A stretch of 64,000 nt of DNA from Echinarachnius parma (Eukaryota > Echinodermata > Echinoidea > Clypeasteroida > Echinarachniidae): assembly GCA_037951105.1 (NCBI GenBank), contig JBAMJV010000852.1, forward strand, positions 117,736 through 181,735. The letters are read 5' to 3'. This document shows positions 24,101 through 35,092 of the stretch, one piece after another. A model generated the notes under the pieces. That model was not told where the DNA came from, ran no database searches, and saw only the letters and a program-made list of their open reading frames with translations. Each line of letters starts with the position of its first letter. The stretch's first letter is position 1. The position numbers were made by a program, and so were the translations under genes.

Positions 24101-27100
24101 CATGGTCTACATCTATGGAGTGCCATTTGTAAACTGATGGAGAAAGAATGTAAACTCCTTACTTGTTAACAATGTTGATGGTACACATTTACAAAATGCA
24201 CCAAATAAATGTTTGTCTTCTCACATGGTGAAATTTGGTGGTTAGCAAGCACTAACAGTCATATCATTAGAAATTATAAATTGTTTTACTTGTCTACGAG
24301 CAGCACTCTATAGATGTAGACCATGGATAAACCATGGTTTGTACAAACCTCCTTTGTGAATCCGGGCCAATGCCTCCGGCTACTTCGTTGCATAAAAAGA
24401 AGAACTTGAATAAGTATGATTATGGAAGAATTACACAGTCAGTAGGTTTGTGGGAGCACCGTGTAAGATGAGGATGGATTGGTAGTCCTGAAAAGAACTA
24501 ATTATTTCATGGTTAGTCCTGAAAAGGACTGTGGTAGTCCTGTTAATGACCGTTGGTATTCTTTTTCGAGCTTGTAGTCCCGGGGGACTACAGCGCCGGT
24601 ATAAGTTTATTGTAGGGAAGGGTACAGTGGTACTCTGAAGGGGCTGAACATTATGGCAGGGTTCTTCTTCTTCTTCTTTTCTTTGAGGCAGCTTCAACAA
24701 CTAAGTAACATCACGCAAATTTTGTCTCCAATGAATTGTGTTGGGGTCAAAGTTGTTAAAGTTGGGGTTTGGGTTTGGTGGGCCGAGGATGGGGCACTCG
24801 TATATGATGTGGGCGGCCGTTTGCTCAGATGGCAGGGTTCATACTTTTACTTTCAAGTCAAATTCCATTACTTTCTAAGCCTTCCGAGCAAGAATGCCAT
24901 GACTTTTACATGACTTCTCACCAAGGTAAGCAAGGTTCTTTATAAACTCTTTCAATTCTTTTTGTAACAAATTGGTTGTATTCCAGTACTAGAGAAATGC
25001 AGATAACCATGACCATGACTTTCCATGACCAAATACCTCATTTTACAATTTCCCTGACTTTCAAGGACTGGAAATCACAAAAGTCAAATTCCATGACTTT
25101 TCCGGTTTTCCAGGCCCCGTATGAACCCTGACAGCATGGTAGAATTTGACCTTTGACCTCACCTGGGTGGCATTCAGAATGAGAGTTGATGTGATCATTT
25201 CCGTCAATCTATGAGGAAAGAAAAGGTCATGTAAAGAACTTGTATAAAGAATTTGCCAAAGGCCACATATTCCCTATCCCATTTACCCACATTGCAGAGA
25301 ATGCAGCTTGGCAATTGTAACACACACCCACTAGGCAATTACCGTATTTGCCGGTGTATAAACCGCACTTGTGTATTAACCGCACCACCCTTTTTGCAAA
25401 AAAATAAAAATAAATAAAATAAAATTTAAAAATTTAAAAAGTGCAGTTAATACGCTATAAACCGCACCCGGGAATTAACCGCACCCCCAATTTTGAAGAA
25501 AAAAACATTTGAAAAAAGGTGCGGTTAATACACCAGCAAATACGGTACTAAAAATAGCATGTGTGACCAAGTTACATTCTGTGCTGTATAATCATAACAT
25601 TAATGCAATCTGACTACCTGTAATTTTGCTCACTATTTGACAACTTATAAAGAATTCAATGAGAAGTGTCTCTTCATCAAGAGCAAGAAAAACAATCATT
25701 TAATAATTCTGTAATTTTGCATGTAAGTTGAACAAATGATCTTTACCGACTTACCAATAGTTACTACAGGGTTCAACAATAGAAATTGCCCAATTGCCTG
25801 GGGCAAGTACCCCGGGGGGGGCATTCATGTATAATGTAAGACGGGTATGTGCCGCTTAAAAGAACCCCTTTTTCACACCCAATCGCAGCTCTAAAGATAC
25901 CCGATTTTCAAAAATTGACGCTCCATAGACCCCCGGAATGACTTGGCTAGTGCCAAGTCCATTATTCTTCTTGTAGTTCGGCTCCATAGTCCTCCAGAAT
26001 GACTTGGCTATGTATTTGACTAGCGCCAAGTCCATTTTTCTCTTCTAGTTCGGCTCCTTGGACCACCATTTGAGCCTTTTTGAGGGTTTCCGTAGGTCTT
26101 TAGTAGCTCCATGTCTATGTTTTTTTGTAGTTTTAGTCTGCTCCTTAGACCCCTTAACTCCAGTTTCAGGGTTTTTGTAGCTCCAAAGACCCTATATTTT
26201 GTGCTTGTAGTCAGCTCTTCAGACCCCCATTTCAGAGTTCCGTGAGGCACACCCCCGTCAAAAAATAATTTGAGTGCCCCCCCCCCCCCCCCCCCCCCCC
26301 CCCGGGGCAAGTACATGTAACAATTTATTTTGGGAAAGCAACATTTCATAAATGGCCTAGTTTGGTTGCCCAATCTGTCAACTAATATATCTGTTCTACT
26401 ACTAGAGAAAAATGGAATTCCTTACGTGTAAAAATAAGCAAGAAATTTGCCAAGCAGATCGGGCTACCTAGTGCAATTATTTGTTCTATTGTTTAAAGGG
26501 ATCTAGTAACTTTGTTGCTATGTGCAAAAAGTGATAAATGGTTGGTACAATGTATATTGTTGTTATCTGATATGTCCACAGGGTATTGTGTGAGAATTTC
26601 AAGTCAAATGGATGTTATATGGCCGAGTAATGAGCAAAAATGCAAAGTGATATTCACTTACTCATTGCACTCACTTTGTACACGGTTTTTGCGATCTGTT
26701 GGATTATTTAACATCTGATAACTTCAATTGTAAATATCTTTTTAATGAAAGGGAAATTTGAAAAACCGAAACCTGTCCCATGATTTTATTGTTAATACGA
26801 ATACAACAAGGTATGAGGGAACTGCTAGAATTCCAATTGTATTTTGAGGATTTGGACAATGTACTAAGTCCTTTTAACATTATTTTGGGAGGCCAAGTAA
26901 ATTCTCTGTTTGGTCATGTAAAACATGACAAATTCATGATTTCCCTTGCCAGAACAAAAAAGGAAGAAAAAAAATAGTAGTGTGGAGGCTTAATGATTTA
27001 CCAAAAGTGGCATAAAAAAACTCTAGTTACTGCTCTCATTGATGCTTTCAAACCGACAGGCGATAGTGGGAATTGAATTGTTATCTAATAAATCAAATAT

Positions 27101-30100
27101 TATGTCTAGTTTATATGCACATGTGCAAGTACACAAAGTATAACTTTCACCTTTAACTAATTTATTTTAAATTTGTTTACCATATAACCTAAGCTAGGCT
27201 ATCAAGAGATGCACATGCACAAGATACACACGATGTTGCAAGGTGCACAAGAGATGTACTGATAAATACATTCATAACTTTGTATCTTTACCTGTACATG
27301 TACAAAGTTGCAAGATGAAGCAGAGATACCTGGATCTAAAGCTGTAGCTGTAATGAAAAAAACAAATATGGTTAATACATAATAATGTTCTGTTAACACA
27401 CAATGTGCTTCTCAATATAAACGTTACCACTCAATTTACTCACACAGTGTGAGAGCATCTAAATTATAAAAACGAATGCTAGAAATGAACTTTTCACATT
27501 CTAGTGGCTCAAAACCCCAAAAACTTGTATCCCCTGACTTAGTAAATACAGTACATGAGCTGCCATGTAATATTTTTGGATATTACATGGCACTGTTACA
27601 TGGCAATTCAGATGATAAAACAGTTGTTAACTTTGCTGTCGGGGAAAATCATGGAATGTTCCCCTCAGGATTTTAAATGCTATTTCGTGAAGAAAATAAG
27701 TCCCTCGACTACGTCTCAGGACTTATTTACTCTTCCCTCAATAGCATTTAAAATCCCTTGGGAGTGGAACATTCCGTGCTTTTCCCTCCACCACCAGTTA
27801 ACAACTGTATACTGTTATATTTGGTTGCCCATTCGGGTCAGTGGATTTAACCCATTCAGGACGGCTTGATTTTGCTATAACATGCATTCTCCATACACCC
27901 ACACCCAAGTATTTTCGGGACTAGTCCTAAATGGGTTAAAGCATCGATAGAAATTGGTGGCCCAAGGATAATTTTTAGTGGTCACTGGCCCCTGGCCAGC
28001 AGGCCCTTTAGGGGTGGGGGTCGAGCAATAATCCATACGCTTGCTAAATATCAATATTGTGGGAGAAGGGGTGGGGCAAGTAATTTCTTACTATATCCAT
28101 ATGTGACTCGCTTATAGCCCGGTCACATATCAACAAATTGCGCAAACGTATGTCAAACGGAGAGCTAAATTTTTCATCCGTTCTATGCGTTTCTTGTCCG
28201 TTCCTTGTCCGGTGATGTACGTTGTTCTATGTTTTGTACATGAAGCAATGGAGACGACTTTCATCACCGGATAATTTAATTTCGCAAATTGTCTATTCGT
28301 TGGGCATACGTTTCCGCTATCCGTTGATATCTGACCGGGCCATATATAGCAAAACCCGGCACTTGTTGGTAATTCATGTTTTGAAGAAATGGGCATTTTA
28401 ATTTCACACAGTGTGTGCTAAAGACCTATGATTGTAAAATTGAAACAATCATATCTTCGCAAATTATTGACCAATTAGTTAGAAAAAGCATCAAATGAAA
28501 GCTTGTGATGAGGTGTGAAAATCTACTGTTGGACTTACGAGGTGAAACTTGCAAGACTGTTCCTGTGTACCCAGTCTCCTCCTTAAGTTCTCTTATTGCC
28601 GCTTCTTCTGCACTCTCATTGGAATCAATCAAACCTAGAAATAAAATTACAATCAAAGTACACATTTTTAGATTCATATAATGCATACATATCAAAGGCA
28701 ACTAAATTTCTTTTTAACAGGTTTTTGTGAGGATTTTGTGAGTGTTTACTTCCCAGCCAGGAAAGTTGTTCCTGCTTAATGCAACCTCCTTCATTTCACT
28801 TATTGCTGCTACTTCCCCAGTCTCATTGGCATCTATCTAGCCTATAAATAAAGTTACAATAAAAGCACAAATGTATAGATTAATATAATGCCTATAGATA
28901 ATATCAAAGGCAACTAATTATTTTTTGTTTTAATAAACATGTTTTTGCCGGTATGTGCTTCCCAGCAACGGAAGTTATTCCCGTTTATCCAACCTCCTTC
29001 AGTTCAACTTCAATCTCCTTCACTTATTATCAATGTTGTTTCCGAGTCCGAGTTCGAGTCCAAGTCCAGACCATCCAAATCAAAGTCCGAGTCCGAGTCA
29101 AACTCTTTTTCTTTCTTTTTTTTCTTTTACATTTATTCCTTTTCTTTACCAAATGAAATCAATCTATCACTCAATCAAGTGATTAAAAGGAATCACTTCA
29201 TACATAGGGACACTGATTTTCCGCGATCGCGGAAAATCGCGGAATTTACCATTTGAAACGGAAAAACGTTAAAAAAAAGAAGAAAAAAAAAAGTTTTTTT
29301 TTTTTTTTTTTTTTTTTTGTGGGTGAAAATCATGATTTTACCCTACTCATTGAATTTTGTATGGAGTTCTATGTAAACAGAATTTGCAGTTTTTCACATG
29401 TACAAAGTCTATGGCAAAACGGAATTTCCATTTTTCAGGCAGGTAAAAACGGAATTCCAGATTTTCTGAAACGGAAAAGGCCTGTTTTTTAAACGGAAAA
29501 TCAGTGTCCCTACATACAGACAAACATGCAATCAAACATTGACCGGCCTCTAGCTGCACTCGGCCCGAGTCATTGAGTTCGCGACCTTCGAGTCCGAGTC
29601 CGAGGCCAGGGTCAGCCTCGGGACTCGGCCTTGAGTCATCCAACACTGCTTATTATCATTTCTTCTGCACTCGCATTGGCGTCATGAAACCTAGAAAATG
29701 TAGATTAATACACTGCCTACAGATAATAGCAAAGGCAACTAAATTTCTTTATTAATTAAAACATGTTTTTTGCCCGTATGGACTTCCCAGCAAGGGAAAT
29801 TGATTCCGTTTATCCAACCTCTTTCAGTTCAGTTCAACCTTCACTTATTGCCCCTTCTTCTGCACTTTCATTGGCATCAATCAAACCTAGAAATAAAGTT
29901 ACAATATCATTACAAATTAATAGATTAATATAATGCCTATACATGTATATATCAAACGCAAGAAAATGTCTTGTTCAATAAAGAAGTTTTTAGACAGTAT
30001 GATCTTCCCAGCAAGGGAAGTTGTTTTTTTCAACCTTCAGTTCAAAATCAACCTCCTTCACTGTTGCTGCTTCTGCTGCACTCTCATTGGCATCAATCAA

Positions 30101-33100
30101 ACCTAGAAATTAAGTTACATTCTTATAGATTAATACATTGCCTACAGATAATAAAAATGGCAACTACATTTCTTCATTAATTTAAAGAAGTTGTTGCAGG
30201 TATGGACTGCCCAGCAAGGGAAGATATTTCCGTTTATCCAACCTTCTTCAGTTCCACCTCAGCCTCCTTTACTAATTGCTGCTTCTGACGCACTCAATCA
30301 ATCAGACCTAGAAATAAATATACAACTAGATGGATCTTCGAGTGCGCGCAGTCGAAAATGATGCCTCCACCATTGCGCAATTTACATATCAAGCCCAAAT
30401 TAACTTACACTGAGTCAATTCTGTCAACTCAATTTTGATGGTAATCTGTCTATCAGATCTTGCCATATCACAATTATGAGCTATATATAAGTGACCATGA
30501 CCTTTGCCCTCATGACCCCAACATTTCATTAGTTTATTAGCTCCCCAAAATTCAAATTATATGTACCAAGTTTGATGGTTATTTGTCAACTGGTTCTTGA
30601 GATTTTTTTTACATGAGTCCTGTGACCTTGACCTTTGACCTCATGACCCCAAAATCTAATCAGATCATTGGCTCCTCAAGATACATACATATACCAAGTT
30701 TGTTCAAAATCTGTCAATCGTTCTTCGAGATAATGCGATCACAAGCTATTTTTGCATATATAATGAGCTCTTTGACCTTTGACCTCATGACCCCAACATC
30801 TAATCAGATCATTGGCTCTCCAAGATACATACATGTACTAAGTTTGGTCAGAATCCGTCAAACGGTCCTTGAGATAAAGCGATCACGAGCTATTTTTGCA
30901 TATATGATGAGATCTGTGACCGACCTCATGACTCCAAAACCTAATCAGATCATCGGCTCTCCAAGATACATACATATACCAAGTTTGGTCAGAATCCATC
31001 AATCGGTCCTTGAGATAATGCGATCACAAGCTATTTTTGCATACATAATGAGCTCTGTGACCTTTGACCTTTGACCTCATGACCCCAAAATCTAATCAGA
31101 TCATTGGCGCACCAAGATACATACATGTACCAAGTTTGGTCAGAATCTGTCAACTGGTTCTTGAGATAACGCGATCACGAGAACGGGACGTACGGACATA
31201 CGGACGGACATACGTACGTACGTACGTACGTACGGACGGACAGACAACCCGAAAACATAATGCCTCCGGCAACTTCGTTACGGAGGCATAATAAAGGTAC
31301 ACATTTGTATACATAAATATACGTGTCAAATGCAACTAAATTTATTTCTTAATAAATAATTCAGTTTATGCCAGTATTAATTGATTTCCCAGTGAACGAA
31401 GTTGTTCTTGTTTATCCAACCTCCTTTAGTTCACTTATTGCTGACAGCAGCTTCTTCCGCAGTATTATTCGAGAAAATCAAACCTAGAAACCAAAAACCT
31501 AGCCTAAAATTACAATAAAATATGGTCATGTTTAAGGTGGAGACATTTTCATCATACCTTTTCGTAGATTTTGTAGAATTCTGCACTATTTCAAGCTAGA
31601 TCTGAAATATCATAATCAATGAAATCAACTTTGAAATAAGTCTCCTAAATCAAATTATTAATCAATCAATTATAATAGAAATTAAACAAAAATATCAAAA
31701 AGGCAAACTTACTTTCCTATTTATAGAACACCTTCTTTAACAAAATGATTGGCAATATTAGCTTTGCTTCAATACAGTACGTACCTGCAGGGAATTCTAT
31801 GGTGTAGCACTTGAGTGGTGGTCTAAACTGCTTGACCAAGACTATGCAGTCATAATGCAGCAGTCTGTTTAGTATGGCTATCATGGCAACAGCTGGAAAT
31901 AAAGACACAAGGAAAGAAAAGCAGACAATTTCATGAAAAGACATGCAAAATTGTGAAATGATGTACACATCAAATATTCATCAAATGCACAAAGCTCACA
32001 GCCTAATTCTTGTACACTGCCATAAAGTCTTGAATGCAGCACAGCACGTCACGGGCTAGGCATTAGAGAAGGAGTGGCATCTTTTGGGGGATAAGTGCCA
32101 CGTTCGCAGTTGGCAGTTGGTGTCGTCATCATCGTTGGTATCCCCATTCCTTCGTGTTCATTTCACAACGTCCCATATCTCTACGCATAGCCTATTGAGG
32201 GACTTCCACGTTTCCAAATCCTACCCATGACCAGGGGGTAGCTGTTCTTTTTAAATTAGTACATGCAACAATGCACAAATTAATTTTTAATTTCAGGGGG
32301 CTACTTTTTCAATCTGATGGATATCACAAAATATTTCACATAAAACCCTATGGTAATTTTAGGGGCTACCTACTGATTTCAGGGGGCTATTTTAAAAATT
32401 AGGGGGCAAATTTGCCCTCCGCCCCCATATATTTCCTACCCTGACATGCAAGTGGGATTAGCAGTTTCTGATACAAGGTACATTGTAAAAGGTAATGTAC
32501 CACCCCCCCCCCCCCCCTCCACTCATACTCTTACACACAACCAATCACTAGTGTCTCCAGCCACTTAGCCCAACCACTTACAAAACCATACTTCTTTGTG
32601 CACCTGCATGGATTGGACCAAACACCACAACCCAAAATGCTACTCCTCTCATTTAATTGGATTCAAGATAAAAGATATTACTAACCATCTGCGGTACCCT
32701 TATTTGTTGATTTGGTTGTCCTGGTAACTGATTCCCACGTCTTCTCTCGTCCCGCAGGATCCTTGTAGGTGATTTTCTCTAGAGAAAGCCACTTCTCTTT
32801 GTGGAGCGTCTGAAATCATTTTTAGGAAAAAAGGCAAATATTACACATTAAAAAAAAAACTATTTACTTTTACATTATTTACATCCTCATCTAAATCATG
32901 GCAATTAATAACTTGAAATGTAATATCCAACGCATACATGGGCCCAAGGGACCGATTACAGACCAGCGACATTTACCATGGTAATTTGCATCATTGGCTC
33001 TAACTCATAGATGTCAACATGCTAGAGTAACATACAAACCAACAGAACATAGTAGAGCACACATTCCACCCTTATTCATTCAACCTAAATGATTTTACAG

Positions 33101-35060
33101 GCTTATCTAGAAATCAGTGGAACTAGGGCTGGTCCTGGGTCATGATCATGCTCTCGGCCACAGGTCACTCAAGTAGGACCAATATGCCCTCAGACTAGGG
33201 CCCCGTTGCAGAAAGAGATACAATCGATTGTAAGCTACGATTGATCTAAGTCAGAAAATGTATGCGTTTCAACCAATCAGATTTGCGCATCTAGAACACG
33301 TGATCTGACTTACGATTAATCGCAACTTACAATCGATTGTATCTCTTTCTGCAACGGGGCCTAGGACTGACACGAGTACAGGGTGGCCTCTCCAAAGCAG
33401 ACCGACATACTGCCAAGACCATGGGAACCAAACAAATAATTTCACTGAATGGGGAATTTTTTACATAGGAAAAAAATACAAAGATCAGCAATATGGTTTT
33501 CTTCTGACTTCTGAATGCATAATAATTATAAGAGTCTCTCCGTTAATACGCCCTCCTCACACAGAGCCGACTCGAACCGATCCAACTGGTTTTCAGTCGG
33601 TTCAGCTAAGTATATGTTGCCTCAGGACTCCTGTTTTGCCGGTCAAGAGCTAATCGGAGATCATTTGAGGCCGATTCAACATGTTGAATCGGCCATGACT
33701 GAGCAAAAACAACTCTAGCCTGAATGAAACCAGTCGGATCAATCGAGTCTGCTCTGTGTGCGGTGGGCTTTACGCTTTTCTTTCAGGAGGACGAATTGAC
33801 ACACCAGATAGACTCTCACCATAGACTACCGTATTTGCTGGTGTATTAACCTTTTTTAAAAACAAATTTTTTTTAAAGGGGTGCGGTTAATACACGACCT
33901 TATTAACCGCACTTTTTTTTCTTTTTTTTTTTAGGGGTGCAGTTAATACACCGACAAATACGGTACAAGTGTGTTGAAGAGTTTCTAGCAATGGCCAAAT
34001 CTAATTTCTGGTAGTCATTAGCACCCGTGCCACCACCAGGGGCGGATCTAGCTTTTTGCTAAGGGGGGGGGGGGGTTTGAACCAATGACGATCTAGCTTT
34101 TTGCTAAGGGGGGGTTTGAAGCAATGACGATGCGGAGCATCGTCCATGAGCCGCGATGCGGCAATTTTTTTTTGCTATTTTGAACCCCCGTAAGTGATTT
34201 TTTTTCTCACTTTTTCCCCACTTTTTTCACTGATACATTTTCACTTGGCAGCCTATGGGAGGGGCCCCCCCCCCCCCCCCTAGATCTGCCACTGACCACT
34301 TAGCACAGGCCGAAATGTCTAATTTAATTTTATATTAATGTACGATAGTTCCAAATTTGATATCTCACCCCTTCACACACACACACACACTGAGCATCCC
34401 CTTTAACCTGCAGAAAAATCCACTCTCCAAATACAAACTGTGCCGCTCTGGAACACCGCAACTAGTCAACCAAACACGCAAACACACAATTGAATTGACT
34501 AGAACATTCATTATAGTACACAAACAAGAACTGCTTAAATCTGCATAAACACACATATTATAAGATTGCATGAAGTTGAGGTTGCCTAAATCCCATTCAA
34601 GGCTATTTGATTCACAGAACTTGTCAAATCTGCGTACGTACGTACACTCTCTGCCCAAATTGCCCCAAAAATAAGCTTGCCTTGTTGTTGTAACTCATTC
34701 ATGACTATTTAATTCTCCATCTAGATAGAACACAGCCCAAGAACTGTACTGCAGCTGTAAATTGTTTATGAAGAAATTGGTAATGTCATTTGATCATATA
34801 AGGAAAAAATAAAAGGATGCTGAATAATTATCGATAAACCCGTTTTGGGGAGACAGGTTACCATTTTTCAAAATTACAGCATTCTTTTGGACTAATTAGG
34901 ACCAGTTAAAACAGCCATGAAACTTTCACACACTATTCAAAAGCAAAGACAATTTAACAATTTAATTTCCAACTCACAAGTCAGTAATAGAAAAAACCTT
35001 TTTTTTTGCCCTGTGGCCCATTGGGGCAAGTAAAAAAAAATTTTTTTCAAATATCTGTTG

Positions 35061-35092
<32 letters not shown>

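Larger units (their letters stand above)
28750..31483 (-). pseudogene. Six decayed tandem copies of the NUDT5 Nudix-box exon
   Basis: Exon-like copies begin (minus strand) at 28841, 29690, 29886, 30102, 30307 and 31483, each after a (C)TAG acceptor like that of exon 4. After subtracting two insertions (29031-29648 and about 30324-31293) the spacing is close to 205 bp, including the step from the functional exon. All keep LIDANES- or LIFSN-like traces, but Arg-Glu of the box has become Ser-Glu or is lost. Four copies share an in-frame TAA where the working exon has the GY codons (GGAGGTTGGATAAAC). None can encode a Nudix box. Confidence 0.88.

Noticed and set aside
24485-24620. Palindromic GTCCTGAAAAGGAC, reminiscent of histone 3' ends
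   Set aside because: No histone coding sequence is nearby and the motif is part of a local repeat of TAGTCCTGAAAA.
30613-31291. Plus-strand frames with repeated [15 protein letters not shown]-type units
   Set aside because: Translation of tandem units in a dispersed repeat; the sister copy at 23420 does not keep the frame.
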